The notes: generated by a model not told the origin, from the sequence alone. Positions 43,236-52,826 are shown, numbered from the stretch's first letter. The stretch: 64,000 bases of DNA from an uncultured Parvularculaceae bacterium (GCA_913055785.1 CAJXLJ010000002.1:62001-126000); one strand, 5' to 3'. Translations and numbers: made by a program.

Positions 43236-43538
43236 ATGGATATCAACGCGTTTAACGCCATCAAGACATACGGCGCCGCTCAGAAAACACTAACGCCCGG
43301 CAAGCCGGAAGCCGCAACGCCTGGCGGCGGCGAATTCAAGCCGCTCGAAATGGCGAAGGATTTTGTCGCGACGGTTTCTGCAAGTGAGAACACGGCCGCC
43401 GCCTTCATGACCGGAAAAGCAGATCCCCACTCTGTCGTCGAAGCGATGGCGGCTGCCGAGCTTGCCGTCGAGACCGCCGTGACGCTCAGAAACCGCGTCG
43501 TCGAAGCGTATCAAGAACTCTTGAGAATGCCGGTATAG
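43236..43538 (+). CDS. fliE: Hook-basal body adaptor FliE
   Basis: 100 residues. The C-terminal half carries the FliE pattern DPHSVVEAMAAAELAVETAV and TLRNRVVEAYQELLRMPV. It links the MS-ring/export gate to the rod. It follows flgC closely and precedes fliQ by 15 bases, the usual order. Confidence 0.93.
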   Translation: MDINAFNAIKTYGAAQKTLTPGKPEAATPGGGEFKPLEMAKDFVATVSASENTAAAFMTGKADPHSVVEAMAAAELAVETAVTLRNRVVEAYQELLRMPV

Positions 43539-43553
43539 AGGGCAGGACCGATT

Positions 43554-43817
43554 ATGTCTGAAGCCGATGTCATCGATATTCTCCGGGAGTACCTATGGGC
43601 GGGCGTTTGGGTCGCCTCCCCGCTCCTGCTGACGGCGCTTGCCGTCGGTATTGTCGTCGGCCTGTTTCAGGCGCTGACTTCAATTCAGGAACTAACACTC
43701 ACCTTCGTACCCAAGCTGGTCGCCATGTTGATCGCATTCACCCTGTGCATCAGCTTTTCATCGCAACTGATGCTGTCGATCTTCAAGGAAAGCATTGCGG
43801 TTTACGTGTCAGGGTAA
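43554..43817 (+). CDS. fliQ: Flagellar export-gate protein FliQ
   Basis: 87 residues with two membrane helices. LLLTALAVGIVVGLFQALTS and IQELTLTFVPKLVAMLIAFT are diagnostic of FliQ. It works in the export gate with FliP and FliR. The stop codon abuts the lytic-transglycosylase start. Confidence 0.95.
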   Translation: MSEADVIDILREYLWAGVWVASPLLLTALAVGIVVGLFQALTSIQELTLTFVPKLVAMLIAFTLCISFSSQLMLSIFKESIAVYVSG

Positions 43818-43818
43818 C

Positions 43819-44499
43819 ATGGTGCGGTTTTTCTTCATTCTTGTCCTGGCGCTTTTCAGTGCAGCGCCCGCAATGGCCGCCGGTGAAACCGACGTTTGCC
43901 GGGCCGCGGCCATCAAGGCCGAAAAAGACTACAAAATCCCGGACGGACTTTTGCAGGCGATAACCCTTGTCGAAACAGGACGCGAAGGCGCGGGCAGCGA
44001 ACGGGCCTGGCCCTGGACAGTGAATGTCCTTGGCAAGGGGCATTACTTTGACACATATGAGGAAGCCAGAAAGTTCGCCCAGACGAAGCGGGCGTTAAAC
44101 GTGTCGTCGATGGATATCGGCTGCTTTCAGCTGAATTTCAAATGGCACGGCGGGGCTTTTGACTCTGTCGCCAGCATGTTCAATGCGGCGGATGCCGCAA
44201 GTTACGCCGCTGAGTTCCTGACGCAGCTATACAGGGAATTCGGCGACTGGAAGACCGCTGCGGAAAAATATCACTCGCGCGAAAAAAACCGGGGGAAAGT
44301 CTACGGCCGCAAAATCGCCGCCGCCCAGCAGGCGCTCAACTCCAATGACGCGCCGCGATTTCCCGTCGCAACCCCTTTACTGACTGCCGCAGCCGCCTCA
44401 GCCGGGCAGCTCGGCGGCGTCGAACTCGCCGTCTTCACCAGTCTTTCGCCGCTGGTTCGTCCGCCCGGCGGCGCGCTTATCCAGATCGAACAGGATTAG
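43819..44499 (+). CDS. Periplasmic lytic transglycosylase (SltF-like), flagellar
   Basis: 226 residues from ATG 43819, just after fliQ; an in-frame upstream ATG overlaps fliQ. A signal peptide (FFILVLALFSAAPAMAAG) precedes an SLT-type lysozyme fold: LLQAITLVETGREG carries the candidate catalytic Glu. WPWTVNVLGKGHYFDTYEEA and SSMDIGCFQLNFKWHGG mark the substrate groove. It probably opens peptidoglycan for the rod. This suits a cluster whose FlgJ lacks the muramidase domain, as with SltF in Rhodobacter. The gene sits between fliQ and flhA. Confidence 0.85.
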   Translation: MVRFFFILVLALFSAAPAMAAGETDVCRAAAIKAEKDYKIPDGLLQAITLVETGREGAGSERAWPWTVNVLGKGHYFDTYEEARKFAQTKRALNVSSMDIGCFQLNFKWHGGAFDSVASMFNAADAASYAAEFLTQLYREFGDWKTAAEKYHSREKNRGKVYGRKIAAAQQALNSNDAPRFPVATPLLTAAAASAGQLGGVELAVFTSLSPLVRPPGGALIQIEQD

Positions 44500-44506
44500 A
44501 TCTCCC

Positions 44507-46582
44507 GTGTTAAACGCCAAGACCATATTTCAGCCGACCATATTGCTGGCCATCGCCCTGATGGCCATCATCGTTATGATGGTCCTTCCGGCGCCGGCAT
44601 GGGCGGTGGATATCGGTCTGACCGTGTCATTCGCGCTTGCGATCCTGATCTTCACGATCACGCTCTTTATTGAAAGACCGCTCGACTTTTCATCGTTTCC
44701 GACGATCCTGCTTTCATCACTGCTGTTGCGGCTGTCGCTCAATGTCTCCTCCACCAAGCTGATTATCGGTCAGGGGCACACGGGCCCCAACGCCGCCGGC
44801 GACGTCATTCATGGCTTCGCGATGTTTATCATGGGCGGCAACGTCTTCATTGGCCTGGTGGTCTTTACAGTGCTCCTGATCGTCAACTTTATGGTGATTA
44901 CGAAGGGCGCCGGGCGGATGGCGGAAGTCGGCGCACGTTTCGCTCTCGACGGCATGCCGGGCAAACAGCTCGCGATCGACTCCGATATCGCCGCCGGCGC
45001 GATTAATCACGAAGAAGCCAAGGCGAGAAGGAAGGTTGAACAGGAAGAAACGACGTTTTTCGGCTCCCTCGACGGCGCATCGAAATTCGTCAAGGGCGAC
45101 GCGATCGCCGGTCTTCTCATCACGCTGTTGAACCTGATCGTCGGCCTCGCCATCGGCATCGGCGTCCACGGACTGTCTTTCGGCGAGGCGATTGAAACCT
45201 ATTCGATCCTGACCATCGGCGACGGTCTGGTTTCGCAAATTCCCGCGGTCATCATTTCTATCGCTGCAGCGCTCCTGCTTTCAAAAGGCGGCGTTCTGGG
45301 GCCGACTGACCGCGCGCTGTTCGACCAGCTCGGCGAATATCCGGCGGCGATCGCCACAGTTTCCGGTATTCTCGCCGTTTTCGCCCTGCTCCCGGGCATG
45401 CCTTTTATACCTTTCATCGCCGGTGCAGGCGGCCTCGGCGCGCTCGCCTATTTTACGTATCAGCATAACCAGAGCAAGAAACAGGAAGCTGTCTCCAAGG
45501 AAGCCGCGCCTAAAAAACCAAAAGAGGAGTCACTTGGCGACGTCCTTGATCTCGACGAGATTCACATTGAATTCGCGCCGAATATCATTCCTGTCTGCAT
45601 GGACTCAGATTCCGGACTCGACACGAGAATTGGGAAAATCAGGAAATATGTGGCAGCGGAATTCGGTTTCATTGTCCCGGCTATTCGGCTGACCGACAAC
45701 ACATCGTTATCTGACAATCAGTATGTGATCCGCGTACATGGCGTCGAGGTAGCGCGCAGCAAAATCGACCCCAAATCCGTACTCGTCCTGCTTTCCGATG
45801 AAATTCCGCTCGACATACCTGGCGTTGACGTCAGGGAGCCTGTGTTCAATGCGCCGGCGCGCTGGGTTTCCAGGGACAGGCAGGAAGACGCCATCGTTCT
45901 CGGCTTGCCGGTCATTGAGCCCGCCGAAGTCGCGGCGACCCATCTTCTCGAGGTTATCAAGTCGAACTTTGGCCGCCTCATGACGCGACGGGCGCTCAAG
46001 CGTATATTCCATGAGTTTGTTACGACATCGAATGAATCAAAAGCGGCGGCCAACAAGAAGATCCTCGACGAATTCGTTACGGATAAAACGCCTCACGATC
46101 TGATCCAGGCGATTTTGCGGCTGCTACTGGAAGAACGCATTTCAATCCGTAACTTGCCGGTCATCCTCGAAGCGATTGCAGAAGGCCGTTCCGCCTTGTC
46201 GACGCCTGAACAGATCGCCGAATATGTTCGGCAGCGTATAGGTTTCCAGTTCATTTCGAACCTGCGCGACGATGAAGGCCTCTTGCCGCTTATCCAGCTG
46301 GCGCCCGAATGGGAGGAATTGTTCTCCCAGAATGAGCGGGAGGAAGCCGGCGGCGGCGCAGACATCGCTCTGCCCCCTGCGGACTTTAACCGGCTCGCCT
46401 CAGCCATCCGCGACAAGGTCGCCAAGGCGGTCGCAGGCGGACGGTTCCCGGCCATCGTCACCAGCGCGCGACGCCGGCGGTTTCTGAGCACCGTACTATC
46501 AGCGAAAGGCATCAGGAACGCCGTCATCGCTTACGAGGAGATCGACCCCACCGAACGGCCTTCCATTCTCGGCGTCGCCTAG
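44507..46582 (+). CDS. flhA: Flagellar export-gate protein FlhA
   Basis: 691 residues, GTG start. The membrane half (about 1-340) has the typical PAPAWAVDIGLTVSFALAIL, SFPTILLSSLLLRLSLNVSS and FALDGMPGKQLAIDSDIAAG, then IGDGLVSQIPAVIISIAAAL. The cytoplasmic half binds chaperone-substrate complexes (RALKRIFHEFVTTSNESKAA; LLLEERISIRNLPVILEAIA). It is the proton-driven export-gate ring. fliR follows after 10 bases. Confidence 0.97.
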   Translation: MLNAKTIFQPTILLAIALMAIIVMMVLPAPAWAVDIGLTVSFALAILIFTITLFIERPLDFSSFPTILLSSLLLRLSLNVSSTKLIIGQGHTGPNAAGDVIHGFAMFIMGGNVFIGLVVFTVLLIVNFMVITKGAGRMAEVGARFALDGMPGKQLAIDSDIAAGAINHEEAKARRKVEQEETTFFGSLDGASKFVKGDAIAGLLITLLNLIVGLAIGIGVHGLSFGEAIETYSILTIGDGLVSQIPAVIISIAAALLLSKGGVLGPTDRALFDQLGEYPAAIATVSGILAVFALLPGMPFIPFIAGAGGLGALAYFTYQHNQSKKQEAVSKEAAPKKPKEESLGDVLDLDEIHIEFAPNIIPVCMDSDSGLDTRIGKIRKYVAAEFGFIVPAIRLTDNTSLSDNQYVIRVHGVEVARSKIDPKSVLVLLSDEIPLDIPGVDVREPVFNAPARWVSRDRQEDAIVLGLPVIEPAEVAATHLLEVIKSNFGRLMTRRALKRIFHEFVTTSNESKAAANKKILDEFVTDKTPHDLIQAILRLLLEERISIRNLPVILEAIAEGRSALSTPEQIAEYVRQRIGFQFISNLRDDEGLLPLIQLAPEWEELFSQNEREEAGGGADIALPPADFNRLASAIRDKVAKAVAGGRFPAIVTSARRRRFLSTVLSAKGIRNAVIAYEEIDPTERPSILGVA

Positions 46583-46592
46583 GGAGACGCGG

Positions 46593-47375
46593 ATGGGACC
46601 GGTCGACGGCGCACTCATCGAGAGCCTGGCTTTCCCGGCGGTCGCGGTCGGCTTCGCCGTTATCACGCGGCTGTCCGCACTGTTTTTCTTTTTGCCGGGG
46701 CTGGCGGAAAGGACGACGCCGGTCAGAATCAAGCTTGCAGCTTTGCTCGCCGTTTCGCTCATGGTGATCCCTGCCGTCGGCACCCTTCCGCCGCAAGCCT
46801 TAACGGTTTCCGCCGCCGCCATGATGATCGCCGCCGAAGCGATCGCGGGCGCGCTGATCGGCTTCAGCATCAGGGTTTCGATATTCATTCTCCAGACAGC
46901 CGGGTCGATCGCCAGTCAAAGTTTTTCGCTCGCTCAGCTGTTCAGCGCCGGCCTCGACTCCCAACCGGAAGCGCCAATGTCGACGCTGTTAATGATTGCG
47001 GGTGTCGTGTTGTTTCTGGCTTCCGGCCTTCATATCGAAATGATCAATGCGTTGATCGCGTCATACTCGATCATGCCCTTGGGGGCCTTTCCTGGCGCCG
47101 GGGAAAGCGGCGCATGGGCGGCGGAACGCGCTGCGTATTCCTTCGCTGCGGCGTTGTCACTCGCCATGCCGTTCGTGGCGCTCGGGTTCATTTACAACTT
47201 GGCGATCGGCGCCGCCAACCGCGCAATGCCGCAGCTCATGGTGGCTTTCGTCGGCGCGCCGGCGATAACGCTTGCGGGGCTCGTCCTGCTGGCGCTGACC
47301 GCGCCGGCCATGCTCAACGCGTGGATCGGCATCGTCAATAGGATCGTCTTCTCGTTGCTGGGGACGGCGCCATGA
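46593..47375 (+). CDS. fliR: Flagellar export-gate protein FliR
   Basis: 260 residues, about six membrane helices. Features are VITRLSALFFFLPGLAERTT, IAAEAIAGALIGFSIRVSIF and QTAGSIASQSFSLAQLFSAG, plus the loop VALGFIYNLAIGAANRAMPQ. Together with FliP and FliQ it makes the protein channel. The stop overlaps the flhB start by 4 bases (ATGA). Confidence 0.95.
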   Translation: MGPVDGALIESLAFPAVAVGFAVITRLSALFFFLPGLAERTTPVRIKLAALLAVSLMVIPAVGTLPPQALTVSAAAMMIAAEAIAGALIGFSIRVSIFILQTAGSIASQSFSLAQLFSAGLDSQPEAPMSTLLMIAGVVLFLASGLHIEMINALIASYSIMPLGAFPGAGESGAWAAERAAYSFAAALSLAMPFVALGFIYNLAIGAANRAMPQLMVAFVGAPAITLAGLVLLALTAPAMLNAWIGIVNRIVFSLLGTAP

Positions 47376-48469
47376 GCGAAGAAGAACAATCCGGCGCCGG
47401 AGAAAAGTCGCATGAGGCGACAGCCGAAAAGCTGCGAAAAACCCGTAAGCAAGGCGACGTACCCTATTCGCCGGAAGCGACGACGGCGGCGACCTATATC
47501 GGCTTCTTTCTCGCCTGCATTCTCTTCGCCGGCTGGAGCGCATCGAGACTGGTGACGCAGTTGACGGCCTTCTTTGACAAGCCCCAGGATTTCGTCCGCC
47601 TGCTGCTGCACTCGCAGGGCGAAGGCGCGCTTGCGCAAGTTATTTCCGGTATTTTGTTCAGCCTCGGGCCGCTCTTTTTAATGCTGATCTTGTGCATCGC
47701 GCTTTCTGTCGTTGCTCAGCAGGCATTCGTATTCGCCCCTTCAAAGATCAAACCGAAGTTTTCAAAGCTGTCGGTCGTCAAAAATGCAAAGCAGAAATTC
47801 GGGCCGGACGGCATCGCCGAGTTCGTAAGGAGCTTCGCCAAACTTAGCGCAGTGCTCGCTATCTTGCTCTTCGCCTTCAAGGACCGGTTTTTCGGTCTTT
47901 CTTCCCTCACCGGAACGCCTGCGCAATCGGTGGGGACCCACCTTCTCCGCGACACGATCTTTCTGACCGGCCTCGTCACCGCGGCGGCCCTGTTCATTGC
48001 CATGATCGACCTGCCCTGGCGCCATTTCCGCTACAAGGGCCGGCTGAAAATGACCCATCAGGAAGTCAAGGAAGAAAGCAAGGAGACGGAAGGCGATCCC
48101 CATCTCAAGAGCGCCAGACGCGGCCGCGCCGAAGCAATAGCGACCAACCAAATGCTGCTCGACGTGCCGAAAGCCGACATCGTTATTGTGAACCCGACTC
48201 ATTACGCCGTCGCGCTCAAATGGGAACGCGACAAACAGAGAGCACCCACATGTGTCGCCAAAGGCGTTGATGAAGTCGCCGCAAAGATCCGCGAATCGGC
48301 CTCGCTGGCCGGCGTTCCCATCAAGCGAGACCCGCCGACCGCGCGTTCTATCCACGCCCTTGTCAAAGTTGGCGAAGAAATCCGCAAGGAACACTATGCA
48401 GCGGTTGCGGCGGCGATTCACTACGCCGACACCATTCGAAAGAAACCGAAAAGTACGGATCTGACATGA
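47372..48469 (+). CDS. flhB: Flagellar export switch protein FlhB
   Basis: 365 residues. Four membrane helices end near residue 215. The autocleavage site Asn274-Pro-Thr-His277 lies in VIVNPTHYAVALKWERDKQ, so cleavage should take place between Asn and Pro. The FlhB cytoplasmic helix MTHQEVKEESKETEGDPHLK is clear. With FliK it sets the change from hook to filament export. It overlaps the downstream fliJ-like gene by 4 bases. Confidence 0.97.
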   Translation: MSEEEQSGAGEKSHEATAEKLRKTRKQGDVPYSPEATTAATYIGFFLACILFAGWSASRLVTQLTAFFDKPQDFVRLLLHSQGEGALAQVISGILFSLGPLFLMLILCIALSVVAQQAFVFAPSKIKPKFSKLSVVKNAKQKFGPDGIAEFVRSFAKLSAVLAILLFAFKDRFFGLSSLTGTPAQSVGTHLLRDTIFLTGLVTAAALFIAMIDLPWRHFRYKGRLKMTHQEVKEESKETEGDPHLKSARRGRAEAIATNQMLLDVPKADIVIVNPTHYAVALKWERDKQRAPTCVAKGVDEVAAKIRESASLAGVPIKRDPPTARSIHALVKVGEEIRKEHYAAVAAAIHYADTIRKKPKSTDLT

Positions 48470-48906
48470 AGCTAGGGGATCTGAATAAAATTAATGCGGC
48501 GCTCTTCGCGAAAGCCCGTAACGCGCAATTTGAATTTAGCCGCGTACGGTGTGAGGCCATATCCGCGCAGAATCGCGTTCAAGAAATCAAGACGCTCGAC
48601 AGCCAGGCGAAAGCACAAGCGGCGGGCGTGGAGAATATCGCCGATATCAAGAACGCCCAGCGCTATAAGGCGGAGCTCGCGGAGCGCCTCAAATCAGCCC
48701 AGATGAGCGCGTCAGCAGTCGACAACAAACTGAGCGAAAAAAAGCAGGCGCTAAGCCAATCCAAACTGCAGGAGCTCGTTGCGGATCGGCTCTCGACAGA
48801 GGCCTGGCGAAAGATACAGAAAAAAAATGAGGACCTGGCTGAGCGGCGGCGCGAAAGCCTCTCCATCATGCGTCTGAACAGGGATAAAAAACCCGGAAGC
48901 CTCTAA
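48466..48906 (+). CDS. fliJ: FliJ-like coiled-coil protein, end of flagellar operon
   Basis: 146 residues, all helical and strongly charged, with the length and heptad pattern of FliJ (KRQ-rich coiled coil: AQRYKAELAERLKSAQMSAS, VADRLSTEAWRKIQKKNEDL). FliJ stalks the FliI ring and links it to FlhA. It shares the operon with flhA-flhB, and no other fliJ is seen near fliI. Sequence identity in this family is low, so the call leans on position and shape. The end overlaps the convergent XRE gene by 4 bases. Confidence 0.65.
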   Translation: MKLGDLNKINAALFAKARNAQFEFSRVRCEAISAQNRVQEIKTLDSQAKAQAAGVENIADIKNAQRYKAELAERLKSAQMSASAVDNKLSEKKQALSQSKLQELVADRLSTEAWRKIQKKNEDLAERRRESLSIMRLNRDKKPGSL

Positions 48907-49286
48907 TGCGTGGGATTTCGCACAAGCGATATGGCGACGCTCTTTACCTTTGATCTTCCAGACGGCTCCAACCGGCGAATGCATTCGATCAGGTCAATTT
49001 CTTCGCTTGTATAATCGGTCGGTTCCGGCAACGGGAACGTCTTGTTGAGCAAGTCGTGAAACAGGTCGTTCGGCGTAATGTCCAGCGCGAAACAAATAGA
49101 CAGCATCCTGCTGGCCGGAAGCCGGTTCAAACCCTTCTCGTATTTCTGGATTTGCTGGAAGGTAACGCCCAACCGCGAGGCCAGCTCCTTCTGGGAGACG
49201 CCCTGCTGCTTTCTTAACAGCTTCAATCGCCGACCAACATATGAGTCGACAATATTCTGCTGATAGGGACTTTGTACCGAGCCCAC
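48903..49286 (-). CDS. XRE-family helix-turn-helix regulator
   Basis: 127 residues from a GTG at 49286 with GTGAGG upstream. The HTH spans about 17-72: VGRRLKLLRKQQGVSQKELA, SRLGVTFQQIQKYEKGLNRL and PASRMLSICFALDITPNDLF. The C-terminal tail is helical and basic. This short XRE type with the QQIQKYEKG recognition helix is frequent in alphaproteobacteria. It is divergent from the diguanylate cyclase and converges on the flagellar operon, so control of either is possible. Confidence 0.9.
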   Translation of the reverse strand: MGSVQSPYQQNIVDSYVGRRLKLLRKQQGVSQKELASRLGVTFQQIQKYEKGLNRLPASRMLSICFALDITPNDLFHDLLNKTFPLPEPTDYTSEEIDLIECIRRLEPSGRSKVKSVAISLVRNPTH

Positions 49287-49395
49287 GCGAACCTCACTTT
49301 CCTAAATCACCCTTTGCTCAGTAAATCGTGCAAATTATTCGTAAACCAACAATTAATTGATAACACACATGAACACACCATTAACGCGAATATCC

Positions 49396-49410
49396 TTAAT
49401 GAAAGGTTAA
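49396..49410. promoter_or_regulatory. Perfect CtrA-type box upstream of the diguanylate cyclase
   Basis: TTAA, seven bases, TTAA, followed by C: all eight positions of the CtrA consensus. It is 111 bases before the GTG start of the diguanylate cyclase and 110 from the XRE start. It suggests cell-cycle control of one or both genes. Confidence 0.65.
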
Positions 49411-49520
49411 CAAACCGCACTAGATGTAAGCGTAAGCGCCTGATTAACCGTGTTTCAAGCAATCCGTGGTTTATAAGGATGCTACTTATTGGTTCATGCA
49501 AAAAAGCCGGGGGAGTTACT

Positions 49521-50543
49521 GTGAACGAGCTGCAAGCCAATGCGATCAATCCAGCCGAGATCGGCAAATTCGCCATGCGCGACCTTGAGAACATGTCGAT
49601 CCCGCCGGTGCCCGCCTGTTATGAGGTCTGGTTCGCCCACCTTCAAAAGCTGAATAAAGAGCTTTCGGCCGATATCGAAGAAAAGCTGTCCGCCGGACAG
49701 TCGATCGACGAAGTGTTCTTGAAAAACATTCATGGGAAATACTTCCAGCATACGGAAGCGGCGAGCTATCTCGACGACTATGCGTCACAGCTTCTCAGCC
49801 ACACCAAGAATCTGCACAACCTCGCCAACAAGTTTGATTCTTCCACAAAAGCGCTGAATGAAGATCTCGACAACGCCGCCAAGGCCGCCGAACGAGACCC
49901 GCAAGCATTGCTCGAGGCGTTACTCGATGCGGCGAAAACCGCCTTCGAAAGAAACGCCGAGCTGGAGAAAAACCTGTCTCAGGCGTCATCCAAGATTGAA
50001 TCGCTTCAGGAAGCTGTTGAAGAAATCGCCAATGACGCGAACACCGACTTCCTCACGAAGCTGAGCAATCGCCGCCATTTTGACAATGTCCTGAACAAGA
50101 TGATCGAAGAAACGATCGAAGACGATGCGCCATTATGCATGATCGTGACCGATATCGACCATTTCAAGAAGTTCAATGACACCTGGGGTCACCAGATTGG
50201 CGATCAGGTCCTGAAGCTCGTCGCATCAACCCTGAGGGAAAACGTCAAGGGGCAGGACCAGATCGCAAGATATGGCGGCGAAGAGTTTGTTATCGCCCTT
50301 CCTCACACCGAGATTGGCGACGCCATGAAGCTGGCGGAAAACATTCGAATCGCCATCAGCAAGAAACGGCTCGTCAACAAGGCGAACAACGATGACCTCG
50401 GCAAGATCACGATGTCTTTCGGCGTGTCGAAATTTGCAGCGAACCTCAGCGCGCATGAGCTGTTTCAACGGGCGGACAGCGCTCTCTACAACGCCAAACA
50501 GACCGGCCGTAACAAAGTGTGCTGCTTTTCAAAGCCCGAATAA
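49521..50543 (+). CDS. GGDEF-domain diguanylate cyclase
   Basis: 340 residues from a GTG at 49521 preceded by GGGGGAG; the open frame extends upstream into A+T-rich promoter DNA. An N-terminal helical domain (PPVPACYEVWFAHLQKLNKE) of the kind common in alphaproteobacterial cyclases leads through a coiled coil (about 100-170) to GGDEF. TDFLTKLSNRRHFD, DIDHFKKFNDTWGHQIGDQV and the A-site Gly252-Gly-Glu-Glu-Phe256 imply an active enzyme making c-di-GMP. The inhibitory I-site RxxD is degenerate (Lys243-Gly-Gln-Asp246), so product inhibition may be weak. It lies next to the flagellar cluster with a CtrA box upstream, a plausible motile-to-sessile switch. Confidence 0.9.
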   Translation: MNELQANAINPAEIGKFAMRDLENMSIPPVPACYEVWFAHLQKLNKELSADIEEKLSAGQSIDEVFLKNIHGKYFQHTEAASYLDDYASQLLSHTKNLHNLANKFDSSTKALNEDLDNAAKAAERDPQALLEALLDAAKTAFERNAELEKNLSQASSKIESLQEAVEEIANDANTDFLTKLSNRRHFDNVLNKMIEETIEDDAPLCMIVTDIDHFKKFNDTWGHQIGDQVLKLVASTLRENVKGQDQIARYGGEEFVIALPHTEIGDAMKLAENIRIAISKKRLVNKANNDDLGKITMSFGVSKFAANLSAHELFQRADSALYNAKQTGRNKVCCFSKPE

Positions 50544-50561
50544 CCGCATCGCGGCGACGGC

Positions 50562-52826
50562 CTAATTCATCCCAAATTTCTTTGAGGTCGGAAAGCCTTT
50601 AGGGGCGATCCGGCCGGCCTGGGCGCGTTTGCCGAGATAGGATTTCCAGTCATCAACGGTCTGGGTCCGGCCCGACCGGTCTGTCCATGTAAGCCCCTCT
50701 TTGGCTGAAAACACCTTGGCGTCGGAAAGCCCGCCCTTCTGGAACTTCTGAAGCACGACGCCCTTGCCGCGGGACATTTCCGGCAGTTCCGCCGCCGGAA
50801 AAACAAGAAACTTTTTATTATCGCCGACCGAAGCCAGCATATCCCCCTCCGCCGGCCGGCAGACCGCCGCCTCCGCGCCCGCCGGAACGTTCAGCACCTG
50901 CTTGCCTTTTTTCGTGTTGGACAGACAGTCTTCTTCCTTCACGACAAAACCGTGGCCGGAGGACGACGCCACCAGAAATTTCCGTCCGCCTTCAAAGAGG
51001 AAGGCGGAAACAACCGCATCGTCATTGCCCATGTCCGCCATTAGCCGGATTGGCTCCCCATGGCCGCGTCCGCCCGGCAAGGCGCTGACATCAAGCGCAT
51101 AGAACTTTCCGTTCGTAGCAAACAGCATCAGCTTGTCCGTCGTCTGCGCAGGGACGACAAAGTGCTCCCTGTCTCCTTCCTTGTACTTGATCGACTTTCT
51201 GTCCTCCACATGCCCCTTCATCGTGCGCACCCAGCCCTTTTCGGAAATCACGATTGTAACGGGCTCTTTCTCGACCAGTATTTCAAGATCGATGTCTTCA
51301 ACGGCGGGCGCGTCCGCTATGTCGGTGCGTCGGCGACCCAGCTCGCTCTTTGGAACGAAGATCGTGCGGACGTTCCGCAGTTCGTCGGCGATTTTTTTCC
51401 ATTGCGCCTCATCAGACTTTAAAAGCGCTTTTAGCTCTTTTTGTTCTTTCTTGAGGTCCGCGTGCTCGGTCTTGATCTCCATTTCTTCTAGCTTGCGCAA
51501 GGATCTGAGGCGCATGTTGAGGATCGCTTCGGCCTGAACATCCGAAAGCTTGAAAGCTTTCATCAGTTCCGCTTTCGGATCGTCTTCATAGCGGATGATG
51601 CGGATCACCTCGTCGAGGTTCAGATAGGCGATCAAAAACCCGTCAAGAATTTCAAGCCGCCGTGCGATTTTATCCAGGCGGAACCGGGTGCGCCGGACCA
51701 GCACTTCTTTCCGATGATCGAGATAGGCCTGCAACACCTCGCGCAGGCCCATGACGCGAGGACTCCCATCGGCGCCGAGCACATTCATGTTGAGCGAGAA
51801 GCGTTGCTCAAGCTCGGTCTGCTTGAACAGTGTTTCCATCAGCGCCGCCGGATCGATATTGCCGGTTTTCGGCTCGAGAATGAGCCGGATGTCTTCCGCG
51901 CTTTCATCGCGAATGTCGGCGAGCGCCGGCAGTTTTTTACTCTGAATAAGCTCGGCGACTTTCTCGATCAGTTTCGACTTTTGAACCTGATAGGGAATCT
52001 CGGTGACGACGATATGATAACGGCCCCGGCCGAGGTCCTCCGTCGACCAGCGCGCGCGCACGCGAAAACCGCCCCGGCCGGTGGCGTAGGCTTCCTCCAT
52101 CGACGCCGCATCCTCAACACAGACGCCGCCAGTGGGAAAGTCCGGCCCCTTGACGTAATTCAACAGCGTCGCCGTGCGCGCGTTCGGCGTTTTGATGAGG
52201 TGAAGCGACGCATCGATCAGCTCGGCGACATTGTGCGGCGGGATCGAGGTCGCCATGCCGACTGCAATGCCCGAAGCGCCGTTCGCAAGGAGGTTCGGAA
52301 ACGCCGCGGGCAGCACCGCCGGCTCTTTGCCCTCGCCGTCATATGTCTCGCGAAAATCGACCGTATCCTCGTCAATACCGTCGAGGAGAAGCTGCGCGGC
52401 TTCCGTGAGCCGGCTTTCAGTATACCGCATGGCCGCAGCGTTATCGCCGTCGATATTGCCGAAATTTCCCTGACCGTCGATCAACGGCGCGCGTACGGAA
52501 AAGTCCTGCACGAGACGCACCATGGCGTCGTAGATCGCCTGATCGCCGTGAGGGTGAAAGTTGCCCATGACCTCGCCGACAACTTTTGCCGACTTCTTGA
52601 AACTCCCGCTGGCGGTGAGCTTCATCTGGCGCATGGCGTAAAGAATGCGGCGGTGAACCGGTTTCAGGCCGTCGCGAACATCGGGCAGCGCCCGGGCGGT
52701 GATCGTCGAAAGCGCATAGGCGAGATAGCGCTGCGACAGCGCCTCGTCGAAAGGTTCAAGAAAAATCTCTTCCGGCTTGGAAGGCTTGGCAGCCTTGGCG
52801 GGTTTTTTGGTTTTCGATCGGGCCAT
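50562..52826 (-). CDS. parC: DNA topoisomerase IV subunit A
   Basis: 754 residues from the ATG giving [20 protein letters not shown]; the frame extends upstream but that part is not ParC-like. [20 protein letters not shown] and the catalytic Tyr in [15 protein letters not shown] are conserved. [14 protein letters not shown]-type [18 protein letters not shown] is present, and the C-terminal beta-propeller is the short ParC form rather than GyrA. It decatenates daughter chromosomes with ParE. It converges on the diguanylate cyclase with 18 bases between stops. Confidence 0.96.
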   Translation of the reverse strand: MARSKTKKPAKAAKPSKPEEIFLEPFDEALSQRYLAYALSTITARALPDVRDGLKPVHRRILYAMRQMKLTASGSFKKSAKVVGEVMGNFHPHGDQAIYDAMVRLVQDFSVRAPLIDGQGNFGNIDGDNAAAMRYTESRLTEAAQLLLDGIDEDTVDFRETYDGEGKEPAVLPAAFPNLLANGASGIAVGMATSIPPHNVAELIDASLHLIKTPNARTATLLNYVKGPDFPTGGVCVEDAASMEEAYATGRGGFRVRARWSTEDLGRGRYHIVVTEIPYQVQKSKLIEKVAELIQSKKLPALADIRDESAEDIRLILEPKTGNIDPAALMETLFKQTELEQRFSLNMNVLGADGSPRVMGLREVLQAYLDHRKEVLVRRTRFRLDKIARRLEILDGFLIAYLNLDEVIRIIRYEDDPKAELMKAFKLSDVQAEAILNMRLRSLRKLEEMEIKTEHADLKKEQKELKALLKSDEAQWKKIADELRNVRTIFVPKSELGRRRTDIADAPAVEDIDLEILVEKEPVTIVISEKGWVRTMKGHVEDRKSIKYKEGDREHFVVPAQTTDKLMLFATNGKFYALDVSALPGGRGHGEPIRLMADMGNDDAVVSAFLFEGGRKFLVASSSGHGFVVKEEDCLSNTKKGKQVLNVPAGAEAAVCRPAEGDMLASVGDNKKFLVFPAAELPEMSRGKGVVLQKFQKGGLSDAKVFSAKEGLTWTDRSGRTQTVDDWKSYLGKRAQAGRIAPKGFPTSKKFGMN

